Part shown: positions 17,740 to 28,927 of the stretch, piece after piece
Layout: each line of letters starts with the position of its first letter
How positions within the stretch are numbered: position 1 is the first letter of the stretch
NCBI GenBank assembly: GCA_027064585.1
Contig: JAMOPI010000012.1
Location: 1-57,750 of the forward strand
Reading direction: 5' to 3'
DNA length: 57,750 nt
From: Candidatus Desulfofervidaceae bacterium
GTDB lineage: Bacteria > Desulfobacterota > Desulfofervidia > Desulfofervidales > Desulfofervidaceae
Position numbers and translations under genes: made by a program
The notes under the pieces: model-generated
Told to the model about the DNA's origin: nothing
The model's database searches: none
The model's input: the letters and a program-made list of their open reading frames with translations, nothing else

Positions 17740-18268
17740 GCTGAAGGGAAAATTTTGTCCACTTTTCGGTAGGAATAATTTTCATTAAGTCGCGTTCAAT
17801 CTTTTCTGGATCTTTTTCTTTGGTTAACCCTAGACGTTGGGCCACCCGGCGGACATGTGTATCTACTACAATCCCTGGGATACCAAAGGCATTACCCAAA
17901 ACGACATTGGCCGTCTTCCGTCCCACACCGGGTAAGGCTGTTAGCTTTTCTAAATCAGCCGGTACTTTGCCATTATACTTTTCAACCAGTTGCTGGCAGC
18001 AAGCCTTGATATTTTTAGCCTTGTTTTTGTAAAAACCTGTTGGCTTTATCTCTTGTTCCAATATGGCCAGATCGGCCTGGGCGTAATCTTGAGCGGTTTT
18101 ATATTTCCTAAAAAGAGATTTAGTAACTTGATTTACCCTCTCGTCTGTACATTGGGCCGAGAGGATAGTAGCAATAAGAAGCTCCAAGGGATTAGTATAA
18201 TTAAGGGCTACCTTTACATCCGCGTAGTGTTTATCTAATAGTTTTAAAATAGCCTCTATTTTTTCCAT
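17642..18268 (-). CDS. nth: endonuclease III
   Basis: This 208-residue base-excision glycosylase/AP lyase matches E. coli Nth in length. It has the HhH segment LPGVGRKTANVVLG with catalytic Lys, the catalytic Asp in IVVDTHVRRVAQRLG, and the complete C-x6-C-x2-C-x5-C iron-sulfur loop near the C-terminus. The start at 18268 is chosen because family members begin there and because a TTGACA/TGTATA promoter places the transcription start within a few bases of it; no SD is visible. Overlaps the 3' end of the NapH-like gene by 98 nt. Confidence 0.93.
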   Translation of the reverse strand: MEKIEAILKLLDKHYADVKVALNYTNPLELLIATILSAQCTDERVNQVTKSLFRKYKTAQDYAQADLAILEQEIKPTGFYKNKAKNIKACCQQLVEKYNGKVPADLEKLTALPGVGRKTANVVLGNAFGIPGIVVDTHVRRVAQRLGLTKEKDPEKIERDLMKIIPTEKWTKFSLQLTWHGRKICRARKPQCEICPLKPWCDYAQNQP

Positions 18269-18274
18269 GCTCAT

Positions 18275-18304
18275 GATATACATTCTAAAAGTCTGGTTTG
18301 TCAA
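18275..18304 (-). promoter_or_regulatory. promoter of nth, apparently leaderless
   Basis: On the minus strand TTGACA (18304-18299) is followed after 16 nt by TGTATA (18282-18277); the nth ATG at 18268 is 8 nt further on. Upstream, 18305-18553 is AT-rich with no gene or clear element. Confidence 0.6.
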
Positions 18305-18553
18305 CTGGTGTTTTATACAGTCTTAAACTTATTTAACAACGAGGTAACAAAGGATATTTATTAGAAGTTATCCTTAAAAAACTCTTAGGAGTCCTATTTC
18401 CCAAAGCAGAGGTTTGATTTTAACCTTTGATTGTTTTCCCACTGGTTTTAGAATGGTCAGATTTACCCTTAACTGTTATTTCAAACAATTTTAGTCTTAG
18501 TTTCGGTCTGATTTTTCTGGAAGATAACTATCGGTTAAATTATAAAAAAATCT

Positions 18554-19054
18554 CTATTTTCCCGTAAATCCTTTGCGAATCTTCTCAAAATAATGTGCTG
18601 ATGGGGATTTTGAGCCAGAAGAAGTCATAAACTCTTCGTTAGGTAATCCCACTACAAATTGGCTAAAATAAACGTGACTTACTTTACTTTTACCTAAAAC
18701 CTGGTTGACAGCCTTTTTAATTTCTTGCTTTAAAAAAAGCGGATCTGTACCTAAATTCTGGCAAATTTCTTTCTGGCTAAAGAGATCAACAAGGGCGTTT
18801 TTAATTTCATTTTGTTTTTGGGAAAATTCTTTTTTATCGCCTTCTAGCTGGAAGTACATTTCTGCCTGGACGGACTCAGGTATTTCTGAGCATAAGATAT
18901 TCCCCTTAAACTTTAATTTATGCATAGACTTGCCCTTGGTGCCAGTAAAGAAAAAATAAGAATAAAAAGGCAAATGCTCTCTGAAAATGTAGGCGAGAAT
19001 AATAAGCAATAACACAAATAAAATGAAGATAGTACCTTTAAGTTTAGATGTCAT
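18554..19054 (-). CDS. FliL-like membrane protein
   Basis: This 166-residue protein has an N-terminal membrane helix (about residues 7-24) and a periplasmic domain resembling the flagellar FliL fold. It contains the conserved pattern of an amphipathic LKQEIKKAVNQVLG helix followed by VSHVYFSQFVVG. FliL stabilises the flagellar motor stator, but here the gene stands alone with no other flagellar gene, so it may be a stand-alone homologue with another partner. No SD is visible. Confidence 0.6.
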   Translation of the reverse strand: MTSKLKGTIFILFVLLLIILAYIFREHLPFYSYFFFTGTKGKSMHKLKFKGNILCSEIPESVQAEMYFQLEGDKKEFSQKQNEIKNALVDLFSQKEICQNLGTDPLFLKQEIKKAVNQVLGKSKVSHVYFSQFVVGLPNEEFMTSSGSKSPSAHYFEKIRKGFTGK

Positions 19055-19184
19055 AGGTTTAACTCTAATTCCAAATGTTTATTTTAGCAAGTAAATCTGT
19101 ACACATTTAATAAATAACAACTATTCACCACTTAGGTAAGGCCAAAACCTTTAAAACACGCCTTAAAAACAGTTCAGATTTGTC

Positions 19185-19212
19185 TTGACAAAACAGCCTT
19201 TTTAGGTAAAAA
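19185..19212 (+). promoter_or_regulatory. promoter of the 97-aa gene, apparently leaderless
   Basis: TTGACA (19185-19190), a 16-nt spacer and TAAAAA (19207-19212) are followed after only 8 nt by the ATG at 19221. There is no SD. Confidence 0.6.
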
Positions 19213-19220
19213 ACACAAAC

Positions 19221-19514
19221 ATGGAAGCCCTGTTACACCGTTTGGCCGAGCAGATTCTTAACCTGGATGAGGCCTCTCTTACTAGTCTCTTAGAAAAATA
19301 TCGGCAAAAGGTAAATAATTTTGAGCCCACCCGCGAGTGGGAAAGGGCGGTCATTATCCTCTTTATGATTAATGGGGTAAAGGCCAAAAATGCCATCTTT
19401 AACGAACAGATGCTTAAACGCAACGCCTCTTTTGCTCCCCCACAACCACCGCAAAAGATTTCTAAGCCACCTAAAAAATCTTTGCAGCGAGGACATTTAA
19501 AGGTAGTCAAATAA
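19221..19514 (+). CDS. small conserved-looking protein of unknown function (97 aa)
   Basis: I do not recognise this protein. It has an acidic helical N-terminal half (LAEQILNLDEASLTSLLEKY, EWERAVIILFMINGVKAKN) and a basic, proline-rich C-terminal tail. No cysteines, signal peptide or membrane helix are present. It probably forms a two-gene unit with the DUF1992 gene, which begins one base after its stop. The strong promoter at 19185 supports it being real. Confidence 0.65.
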   Translation: MEALLHRLAEQILNLDEASLTSLLEKYRQKVNNFEPTREWERAVIILFMINGVKAKNAIFNEQMLKRNASFAPPQPPQKISKPPKKSLQRGHLKVVK

Positions 19515-19515
19515 G

Positions 19516-19905
19516 ATGTGGATTTTCACTAAGCTTGCTGAAAGACGGATCCAAGAAGCCATGCAAAATGGCGAGTTTGATAACTTGCCTGGTAAGGGCA
19601 GGCCTCTAAAACTAGACGACGATAGCCATGTTCCGCCTGAATTACGCATGGCCTATAAAATTCTAAAAAACGCTGGTTGTCTCCCGCCTGAATTAGAGGT
19701 TAAAAAAGAGATTATTGAATTAAAAGACCTCTTAGAAACACTTGAAGATGAAAAGGAAATCTATCTCTGTTGTCGCCGCTTAAACTTCCTCATTATGAAA
19801 CTCAACATGCGGCGATCTGTCTCTCCCCTTCTAGAAGAAGACCAGGTATATTACAAAAAAATTGTCTACCGCATGGCCAAAAGACGGGGAAAGGTTAAGT
19901 TTTAA
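19516..19905 (+). CDS. DUF1992 (DnaJC28-domain) protein
   Basis: This 129-residue protein has the DUF1992 signature: AERRIQEAMQNGEFDNLPGKGRPL near residues 6-28, then PPELRMAYKILKNAGCLPPE. The domain occurs in bacteria and in the eukaryotic DNAJC28 protein; its biochemical role is not known. It is co-transcribed with the 97-aa gene and ends 3 nt from the convergent rsgA. Confidence 0.85.
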   Translation: MWIFTKLAERRIQEAMQNGEFDNLPGKGRPLKLDDDSHVPPELRMAYKILKNAGCLPPELEVKKEIIELKDLLETLEDEKEIYLCCRRLNFLIMKLNMRRSVSPLLEEDQVYYKKIVYRMAKRRGKVKF

Positions 19906-19908
19906 CTT

Positions 19909-20814
19909 TTAATCACACCACTCTTTAAGTTCTTCAAGAAAGACCTTTTGCATTTTCAAATAGCTTTTATAACGAACACATGCAATTTCTCCCTTTTTGA
20001 CGGCTTCTTTAACCCCACAATCTGGTTCAGTTGTATGCGTACAATCAGGAAAACGACAGGAGTAACCTTGGAATTCCGGGAAATAATCCTTTATCTCTTT
20101 TTTATCCATCCAAAGAGAGGCTTCTACCTTAGAAAAACCAGGTGAATCACCAACAAAAGAGTTATTCCCAAAGGGTATAAGCTTTACCCCTCTAGAGGTG
20201 TGTTTGCCTCTTTTGGTTTTGCGGCTTATCTGACCACTTTTAAGTTTTACCCCTGTAATTTTTGAAAGAAGGGCACTTTTTCCAACCCCCGAAGGCCCAG
20301 CCAAAACACAAATTTCTCCTTGTAAATAGGAAATGAGTGCTTCAATTCCTTCACCGGTAACTGCACTTACCTTTAAGACGTCATAACCTACCTTTTTATA
20401 TATCTCTTCCCATTGCTTAAGTTCATCAAAATCCTCTTGCGAAAGAAGGTCAATTTTATTAAACACAATCACCGTGCTAATGCCTTCCTTGGCATAGATG
20501 ACTAAGAGATTGTCAAGTAAATAGTTTTGAAAATCCGGTTCCTTTAAGCTTACAACCACAATGGCCCGATCCACATTAGCAATTCGTGGTCTTAGCAAAA
20601 GATTTTTTCTTTCCTTTATTCTCTCAATGGCAAATGTTCCATCCTCGGTCAGGGTGCCATACACATAATCTCCTGCCCAAATCTTATCTGATTTTTTTAC
20701 TTTACCTCTGGGCACACCCCGATATACCTTTTTTTCATCCAACTGGTACACCCCTATAAATTGGGCTTCTCTTTCTATCACTAATCCCTGTATTAAATTC
20801 ATGTTTTTGCTCAT
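19909..20814 (-). CDS. rsgA: ribosome small subunit biogenesis GTPase RsgA
   Basis: This 301-residue GTPase has the circularly permuted motif order of RsgA: G4 NKIDLL first, then G1 AGPSGVGKSALLS, then G3 DSPGF. An N-terminal OB fold and a C-terminal zinc finger (CRFPDCTHTTEPDCGVKEA) complete the protein. RsgA checks late 30S assembly. Two close starts exist (residues 1 and 5); neither has a strong SD. It is the last gene of the serS-rfaE1-DUF4416-yicC-rsgA operon. Confidence 0.95.
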   Translation of the reverse strand: MSKNMNLIQGLVIEREAQFIGVYQLDEKKVYRGVPRGKVKKSDKIWAGDYVYGTLTEDGTFAIERIKERKNLLLRPRIANVDRAIVVVSLKEPDFQNYLLDNLLVIYAKEGISTVIVFNKIDLLSQEDFDELKQWEEIYKKVGYDVLKVSAVTGEGIEALISYLQGEICVLAGPSGVGKSALLSKITGVKLKSGQISRKTKRGKHTSRGVKLIPFGNNSFVGDSPGFSKVEASLWMDKKEIKDYFPEFQGYSCRFPDCTHTTEPDCGVKEAVKKGEIACVRYKSYLKMQKVFLEELKEWCD

Positions 20815-20826
20815 AGGTTGATCAAA

Positions 20827-21699
20827 TTACTCAATATTTTGTACCTGCTGACGCATTTTTTCTAATTCGGTTTTGATCTCTACTACTTGCTGGCTGATGA
20901 AGGTATCATTGGCCTTTACACCTAAGGTATTGGTTTCCCGATGCATTTCCTGTAAGAGAAAATCCAACTTGCGGCCAATAGGTTCATCAGTATTAAGAAG
21001 ATTGGCAAACTGTTTAATGTGGCTTTTTAAACGTACAATTTCTTCGGTAATGTCACTCCGCTCAGCCCAAAAGGCCACTTCCTGCACCAGCCGGCTTTCA
21101 TCTACTTCTTGTCCGATGATCTCTTTAATGCGTTGTTTAAGGCGCTGGCGATAATTTTCTATGACCTTTGGCGCCTGTCCTTCTATGGCCTCCACTAGTT
21201 CCTTCACATACGTAAGCCGTTTTTCTAAATCTTCTTTTAAATTTTCTCCTTCCTTTTGGCGCATTTCGTTTATTTTGCCAAGTATTTCGCGGAGGGCCTC
21301 TTCCAATGGAGGCCAAAAGAGCTCACAATCACTTTCCTCTTCCTCGGTAGTAAAAATATCTTTTACTCCCAAAAACATGTCTACCGTAATCTCTCCCTTT
21401 AGGGAAAGGCCAGTCTTTAACTGCTCAAGCAGCTTTTTATAAGCCCTGGCTGCCTCCCAGTTGATGGTAATAGTGTTGAGTTCTTCTATATTCCCACTCA
21501 TTTTAATGATACAATCTACCCGCCCCCGATGGATATAAGTGCTGATAAGGCGTTTAATCCGTTCTTCTAGAAGAAAAAGCTTTTGCGGTACTTTAAGCAC
21601 GATATCACGATAACGGTGATTAAGAGTCCGAATTTCAAGCGTAAAGGTAAGATTTTCCCAAACCTTCTCACCTCTGGCATAGGCAGTCATGCTTTTCAT
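20827..21699 (-). CDS. yicC: YicC/YloC family endoribonuclease
   Basis: This 290-residue protein starts MKSMTAYARGEKVW and contains IRTLNHRYRDIVLKVP, both typical of YicC. The C-terminal DUF1732 part has LLQEMHRETNTLGVKAND. YicC-type proteins are recently recognised endoribonucleases that act on RNA in the cytoplasm. It overlaps the DUF4416 gene by 4 nt. In many genomes yicC precedes gmk; here rsgA occupies that place. Confidence 0.93.
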   Translation of the reverse strand: MKSMTAYARGEKVWENLTFTLEIRTLNHRYRDIVLKVPQKLFLLEERIKRLISTYIHRGRVDCIIKMSGNIEELNTITINWEAARAYKKLLEQLKTGLSLKGEITVDMFLGVKDIFTTEEEESDCELFWPPLEEALREILGKINEMRQKEGENLKEDLEKRLTYVKELVEAIEGQAPKVIENYRQRLKQRIKEIIGQEVDESRLVQEVAFWAERSDITEEIVRLKSHIKQFANLLNTDEPIGRKLDFLLQEMHRETNTLGVKANDTFISQQVVEIKTELEKMRQQVQNIE

Positions 21700-22226
21700 C
21701 TTCTTTCCCTGCGTTGATAAAGATATTTTTTGCGTATAAGCCTCAAAATTTCTTTAATTGGCTCGCTGGCATAATCAGGATAGGTCCAAGGCAATGCCTG
21801 AAAATCTCCCTTTTGGTAAATTAGGGTTAAATCAGCATAAACACCATCCCTTAAATAGATACGATGGGTGTAGTTTTTCCCCGTGACTAGGACTAACCTT
21901 TCGGCGGTAAGATAACCCGGATCAAGATTAATCTGTCGCTTTTGTGATATGGCGTATCTTTGTTCTAAGGCATTTGTTTTGACCTTAATTGCCGGCAAGT
22001 CTTGAGGAGAAATTAGTTCTAAAAAACTAATTAAACGGCGAAAAAGAGGCTGTCCCATTTCAGGATAATAATAATCAGTATGGTCAAAGGACAATATTTC
22101 ACTCATAAAGTCAATAGGGCCAAAGAGGACAGTTAACTCTTGGATAACTGTCTCGGCTACTTTTTCTTTGTGAAAGATGAGACTCATGACCAGTTTGGCA
22201 GGCGGAGGGAGCTTAAGGGTGCTCAT
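21696..22226 (-). CDS. DUF4416 family protein
   Basis: This 176-residue protein matches the DUF4416 pattern: KLVMSLIFHKEKV near the start, a central FDHTDYYYPEMG segment and the conserved INLDPGYLTAERLVLVTGKNYTHRIYL block. The family is common in Deltaproteobacteria-like and thermophilic bacteria; its function is unknown. It overlaps rfaE1 by 14 nt and yicC by 4 nt, so it is translationally coupled to both. Confidence 0.85.
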   Translation of the reverse strand: MSTLKLPPPAKLVMSLIFHKEKVAETVIQELTVLFGPIDFMSEILSFDHTDYYYPEMGQPLFRRLISFLELISPQDLPAIKVKTNALEQRYAISQKRQINLDPGYLTAERLVLVTGKNYTHRIYLRDGVYADLTLIYQKGDFQALPWTYPDYASEPIKEILRLIRKKYLYQRRERR

Positions 22227-23208
22227 GACTTAAGGCCTTTAACAATTGGTTTCTGTTAACCGTGGCCGTACCTACTTCACCAACGACGATACCTGCCGCC
22301 AGATTGGCCAGATAAGCGGCCTCTTTTAACTCGGCCCCGCTCGTCCAGGCAGCCGTTAACGTGGCGATAACCGTATCTCCAGCGCCGGTGACGTCATAAA
22401 CCTTTTTAGCCATGGCCGGAATATGAGTAATGCCATTCTTTTCAAAAAGGGTCATTCCTTCCTCTCCTCTTGTTATCAACACCGCCTGCGTGTGGAGGGT
22501 AGAGAGCAATCTTTGTCCTGCTTCTTTTATCAACTCTCCGGTAATGTCATTATAACCATTGAAACCACTCGCCTGCAGGGCCTCGTAGTGATTAGGGGTG
22601 ATAATGGTTACTCCTTCATAAAGAGGAACATTCTTTACCTTAGGGTCTACGGCCAGGATGACCTCTTTTTTCTGCAATAGCTTCTTTAAACCCTCCATTA
22701 AGGGCGCACAAATTACGCCCTTGGCATAATCAGAAATAAGAATGGCATCTATCTCACCCAAATGACTGGCAATGAAGTCCAGAATTTTTTTCGTTGTTTC
22801 TGGCTGGATAGGATTACGTTTTTCCTTGTCTACCCTTACCACCTGCTGGCTATGAGCGATGATGCGGGTTTTGACCGTAGTGGGACGTTCTTTTTCTACT
22901 ATTAACCCGCCATTTTCTAACCCTAGTTTCTTTATCTCTTTTTTTAACAACCTCCCTGTTTCATCGTCCCCGATCACTCCAGTTAAAATTACCTGTGTTT
23001 CTAGGGCGACAAGGTTATTGACTACATTCGCTGCCCCTCCTAGCCTTAAAGATTCATCCATTACCTCCACTACTGGCACTGGTGCTTCTGGGGAAATGCG
23101 GTTGACCTTTCCCCAAACAAATACATCCATCATCACATCTCCCAGGACCAATATCTTGGCCTGGGGCAATTGATGGATAATTTCTCGTAGCCGTGAGCGT
23201 GAAAACAT
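22213..23208 (-). CDS. rfaE1: heptose-7-phosphate kinase (RfaE domain I)
   Basis: This 331-residue PfkB-family kinase phosphorylates D-glycero-beta-D-manno-heptose 7-phosphate for ADP-heptose and LPS core synthesis. GGAANVVNNL near residue 57 and the C-terminal TGAGDTVIATLTAAWTSG with catalytic Asp are the PfkB signatures. The E. coli HldE cytidylyl/adenylyltransferase domain is absent, so this is the separate-kinase form and another gene must encode RfaE2. It lies 4 nt after serS. Confidence 0.9.
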   Translation of the reverse strand: MFSRSRLREIIHQLPQAKILVLGDVMMDVFVWGKVNRISPEAPVPVVEVMDESLRLGGAANVVNNLVALETQVILTGVIGDDETGRLLKKEIKKLGLENGGLIVEKERPTTVKTRIIAHSQQVVRVDKEKRNPIQPETTKKILDFIASHLGEIDAILISDYAKGVICAPLMEGLKKLLQKKEVILAVDPKVKNVPLYEGVTIITPNHYEALQASGFNGYNDITGELIKEAGQRLLSTLHTQAVLITRGEEGMTLFEKNGITHIPAMAKKVYDVTGAGDTVIATLTAAWTSGAELKEAAYLANLAAGIVVGEVGTATVNRNQLLKALSHEHP

Positions 23209-23212
23209 AACT

Positions 23213-25617
<2,405 letters not shown>

Positions 25618-25619
25618 AA

Positions 25620-26351
25620 ATGTATGCCAATCCTTTTATCTTTTCTATCCAGCTCTTTAGAGCTTGTTTACGCCGTCCCTTTTTTTTCACTGAGCTCTGG
25701 AAACAAATTTGCATTATTGGGGCTGATTCTTTACCCCTTATTTCTACCGCCGCTGCCGCTGTAGGCATGGTTCTGGGTTTTCAAACTGGTTCTACGCTAG
25801 CCCGGTTTGGGGCACAAAAATATTTGGCTGCCATTGTTGGTCTTTCTATGGTAAGAGAATTAGGTCCAGTAATTACCGCCCTTCTTGTTGCCAGTCGGTC
25901 AGGTTCAGGAATTGCGGCCGAAATTGGATCTATGAAGGTTACCCAACAGATTGATGCCTTACGCGTAAGTGCTGTTCCTCCCCTGAATTATCTCGCCGTC
26001 CCACGCACCTTAGCCTGTGTTGTTTGCTTACCTCTTTTGACTGTAATTGCCGATGTTATTGGTATTATTGCTGGGGGCATGGTAAGTGTTATTATGGGCC
26101 TAAGCACAGCCAGGTGGTATGCCAAGGTTACTGGAGAATTCATTGAGTTTGTTGATTTTTTCCCTGGATTAATTAAGGCCTTCTTTTTTGGACTTATTAT
26201 CGCTTTAGTAGCAACCTATTTTGGTTTTAACACCAAGAGAGGTACCCAGAGTGTGGGCAGGGCAACTACTGCCGCCGTCGTTACGGCCTCCTTAGGTATA
26301 TTGCTTTCGGATGTGTTTTTAACCAGAGTATTACTTTTACTTTTTGAGTAA
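25620..26351 (+). CDS. mlaE: MlaE-family lipid ABC transporter permease
   Basis: This 243-residue inner-membrane protein has about five helices. The MlaE-family core is present: GFQTGSTLARFGAQKYLAAIVGLSMVRELGPVITALLVASRSGSGIAAEIGSMKVTQQIDAL (in part) and later GFNTKRGTQSVGRATTAAVV. It forms the membrane part of the Mla system, which moves phospholipids between outer and inner membranes. No SD is visible; it may depend on transcription through the mgtE remnant. mlaF and mlaD follow at short gaps. Confidence 0.92.
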   Translation: MYANPFIFSIQLFRACLRRPFFFTELWKQICIIGADSLPLISTAAAAVGMVLGFQTGSTLARFGAQKYLAAIVGLSMVRELGPVITALLVASRSGSGIAAEIGSMKVTQQIDALRVSAVPPLNYLAVPRTLACVVCLPLLTVIADVIGIIAGGMVSVIMGLSTARWYAKVTGEFIEFVDFFPGLIKAFFFGLIIALVATYFGFNTKRGTQSVGRATTAAVVTASLGILLSDVFLTRVLLLLFE

Positions 26352-26368
26352 ATCTTCGGGAAAACTGG

Positions 26369-27124
26369 ATGGAATATATCGTAAAGGTGGAGAATCTTTT
26401 TAAATCCTTTGGTCAGCTAAAGGTTTTAGAGGGGATTAGTTTTGAGTTATTCCCTGGTGAAATTTTGGTAATTCTTGGTGGAAGTGGAAGTGGCAAGTCG
26501 GTATTGTTACAGATTCTGGTGGGACTTTTACCAGCAGACAAGGGACATATCTGGTTACACGGCCAAGAAGTAACCCGATTTAAGAAAGAGGAAGATTGGT
26601 ATCCCGTCAGATTAAAAACAGGCTTTTTGTTTCAAATGGGTGCTCTTTATGATTCCATGACTATTTATGAAAATGTTACCTTTGCCATGCGTCGCCACCT
26701 ACGTCTTTCAGAAAAAGAGATGCAAAGACGGGTAAAGGAAATCTTAAAGGCCGTGCACTTAGAGGGTGTAGAAGATAAATATCCAGCCGAACTTTCAGGG
26801 GGAATGCAAAAGCGTGCCGCTTTAGCCAGGGCAATTGCCCTTAATCCTCCTCTTATCCTTTATGATGAACCTACTACTGGCCTTGATCCCATTCACAGTA
26901 CCATGATTAGCCACTTTATCCGCCATCTGCAAAAAAAGTATAACATTGCCTCTATCGTTGTGACACATGATCTTGGATGTGCGTATAAGGTAGCAGATAG
27001 GATAATGCTTCTGTATAAAGGCAATTTTGTATTTAGGGGTACCTTACAAGAACTTAAAGAGACAGATAATCCATATATCAAACAATTTTTAGAAGGGGCC
27101 CTAGAAGGGCCTATGCAGGGGTAA
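26369..27124 (+). CDS. mlaF: MlaF-type ABC transporter ATPase
   Basis: This 251-residue ATPase has Walker A GGSGSGKS near residue 36, the Q-loop in LFQMGALYDSMT (typical of MlaF), the signature LSGGMQKRAALARAIA, Walker B LILYDEPTTGLDP and the switch His in VVTHD. It energises MlaE. It lies 17 nt after mlaE and 3 nt before mlaD. Confidence 0.94.
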   Translation: MEYIVKVENLFKSFGQLKVLEGISFELFPGEILVILGGSGSGKSVLLQILVGLLPADKGHIWLHGQEVTRFKKEEDWYPVRLKTGFLFQMGALYDSMTIYENVTFAMRRHLRLSEKEMQRRVKEILKAVHLEGVEDKYPAELSGGMQKRAALARAIALNPPLILYDEPTTGLDPIHSTMISHFIRHLQKKYNIASIVVTHDLGCAYKVADRIMLLYKGNFVFRGTLQELKETDNPYIKQFLEGALEGPMQG

Positions 27125-27127
27125 AAA

Positions 27128-28177
27128 ATGAAAGAAAAATGGTTTTTTGTCCTTAAAACGATTATATTTCTTGCCTTTTCCTTTGCCCTTCTAGGCACAG
27201 TCATTGTCTTTTTGGGTAAAGGAAAACACTTTTTTAAAAAGACCTTTATTTTAAAAACCTACTTTCAATCTGTGGGAGGACTTTCGCTAGAATCCCCGGT
27301 TTACCGTTATGGCCTGCGGGTAGGAAGCGTAGATGAATGTCGTTTTATGCCAGACGGAAGGGTGGAAGTGATCATGCGGATAGAAGAAAAATTTCATAAT
27401 CAGTTTCGGCAAGGATGCTATGCTCGCATTGTGCCTGTAGGTATTTTGGGAGATAAGGCCATTGATATAGTAGGAGGAAAACCAGATGGGGTCATTTTAC
27501 CAGCGGGTAGTATAATTGCCTCAACAGAACCTTTTGATTTAAATGACCTAGCCGAGAGAGTAAAGCCATTATTAGATGATATAAGTGCGATTGCTCACAA
27601 CCTGGCAAATATTACTAGCGATATTCAGCGAGAACACAAAACCTATTGTAAAATCATTCGTAATGTGGCTACAATTACCGAAAGTATTGCCAAAGGAGAA
27701 GGAACTCTTGGTAGGTTAGTAAAACAAGATGACCTATACCAAGAGGCTAATTTGACCCTTAGACAAGCACGATCTGCCATGAAAGAAATAAATGAAATTG
27801 CTGATACTATACAGAAATGTAGTCAAGATTTTCAGCCCGTAATAGCAGAAACAAAAAGGGCAGCAGAGAATCTGACAGTTTTACTTGAGAATATAGAAGC
27901 TTTTATCCGCAAATTAGATAGATGGTCTCAAGAGGCCGAGATTATTATTAACAATTTTTCTTATACCAGTCAGCAGATAAAAAAGGCGTCAACCGATTTA
28001 CCCACTATTACTTCTAACTTACGTAAGGCTTCTGAAGGGGCAATAGAGGTTATTGAAGCAGCCAAGAAAAATTGGCTTATTCGTCGTTATTTGAAAAAAC
28101 AAAAAAAAGAGCAGAAAAATAAACCCTCAAAGGGAAAATTGCCGTGGGAAGAACCGCCTAAAACATGGTGGGAATAA
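27128..28177 (+). CDS. mlaD: MlaD-type MCE-domain lipid-binding protein
   Basis: This 349-residue protein has one N-terminal membrane helix (about 10-30), an MCE domain (about 38-120, with SVGGLSLESPVYRYGLRVGSV and ARIVPVGILGDKAIDIV) and a long helical, coiled-coil tail to residue 300 or so. The tail is basic at the end. MCE proteins form hexameric rings that carry lipids across the periplasm. The long tail is more like PqiB/YebT or larger MCE proteins than short E. coli MlaD. No mlaB or mlaC homologue is adjacent. Confidence 0.9.
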   Translation: MKEKWFFVLKTIIFLAFSFALLGTVIVFLGKGKHFFKKTFILKTYFQSVGGLSLESPVYRYGLRVGSVDECRFMPDGRVEVIMRIEEKFHNQFRQGCYARIVPVGILGDKAIDIVGGKPDGVILPAGSIIASTEPFDLNDLAERVKPLLDDISAIAHNLANITSDIQREHKTYCKIIRNVATITESIAKGEGTLGRLVKQDDLYQEANLTLRQARSAMKEINEIADTIQKCSQDFQPVIAETKRAAENLTVLLENIEAFIRKLDRWSQEAEIIINNFSYTSQQIKKASTDLPTITSNLRKASEGAIEVIEAAKKNWLIRRYLKKQKKEQKNKPSKGKLPWEEPPKTWWE

Positions 28178-28276
28178 TAAAAACTCATTTTACCTGTCCC
28201 GAGTCATAATAAAACTTGTGAGGGAAGAAGTGGCTATTCCTCGTAATATTCTTCTAAAAATTACTTATTTTTTTTC

Positions 28277-28305
28277 TTGACAGACAGGATAGTCTGTGCT
28301 ATAAA
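28277..28305 (+). promoter_or_regulatory. strong sigma70-type promoter of aprBA with internal palindrome
   Basis: TTGACA (28277-28282), a 17-nt spacer and TATAAA (28300-28305) form a near-consensus promoter preceded by a T-rich tract. The inverted repeat ACAGAC-N6-GTCTGT (28280-28297) fills the spacer and overlaps the -35, an ideal place for a repressor operator. The rest of the 28178-28433 gap holds only AT-rich sequence and the leader motif. Confidence 0.8.
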
Positions 28306-28334
28306 AGCAACGGTTTATATTTGGCGAGTAAAAA

Positions 28335-28348
28335 GAAAGGGGGTGAGG
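28335..28348 (+). promoter_or_regulatory. SD-like leader motif in aprB 5' UTR
   Basis: GAAAGGGGGTGAGG lies about 25 nt after the predicted start of transcription and about 86 nt before the aprB ATG. It matches GAAAGGAGGTGAGG in the dsrA leader with one difference. No start codon follows at usable distance, so it is not an ordinary ribosome-binding site. Confidence 0.5.
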
Positions 28349-28433
28349 TAGGGTATTAAAAGTTGAATAGGAAAGCAACGCAAGTTTAATCTTTTTAAAA
28401 AAAACAAATTTATTAAAAGTGGGAGGTGTAGAT

Positions 28434-28880
28434 ATGCCAAGTTTTGTCAAGGTAGAAAAGTGTGATGGTTGTCAGTCGGCTCCTAGAACTGCTTGCCAGT
28501 ACATTTGCCCTAATGATTTGATGGTTTTAAACAGGGAAATTATGAAGGCTTACAACCGTGAGCCTGAAATGTGCTGGGAGTGTTACTCCTGTGTAAAGAT
28601 TTGTCCACAACAGGCTATTGAGGTGAGAGGTTACACTGACTTCTGTCCATTGGGTGCTAGCGTTATTCCTATGCGTGGAACTGATGCCATTATGTGGACC
28701 GTTAAATTTAGAAATGGTACTATTAAGAGATTTAAGTTTCCTATTCGGACCACACCAGAAGGGTCTATTGATCCTTATGATGGTATTGCGCCGGCAGATC
28801 GCTCTAAGATTAAAGACAACTTCTTGATGGGTGAGCCCGATCTATTAGAAGTTAGCGAGCTACCTACAGTGAAGAAGTAG
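28434..28880 (+). CDS. aprB: adenylylsulfate reductase beta subunit
   Basis: This 148-residue cytoplasmic iron-sulfur subunit carries two [4Fe-4S] clusters (CDGCQSAPRTACQYIC near residue 9 and CWECYSCVKICP near 43), the C-terminal half wrapping around AprA. It passes electrons to the FAD of AprA for APS reduction to sulfite and AMP. The start at 28434 follows GGAGG by about 8 nt; an in-frame GTG-type start 5 codons upstream is less likely. Confidence 0.97.
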   Translation: MPSFVKVEKCDGCQSAPRTACQYICPNDLMVLNREIMKAYNREPEMCWECYSCVKICPQQAIEVRGYTDFCPLGASVIPMRGTDAIMWTVKFRNGTIKRFKFPIRTTPEGSIDPYDGIAPADRSKIKDNFLMGEPDLLEVSELPTVKK

Positions 28881-28927
28881 TGTTTAGCTGAACTTTAGAA
28901 AATAAAAACTTTAGGAGGTAAATGGTT

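Noticed and set aside
18305-18553. Small gene or RNA in the gap behind the nth promoter
   Set aside because: AT-rich, with no open frame carrying an SD and no strong hairpin.
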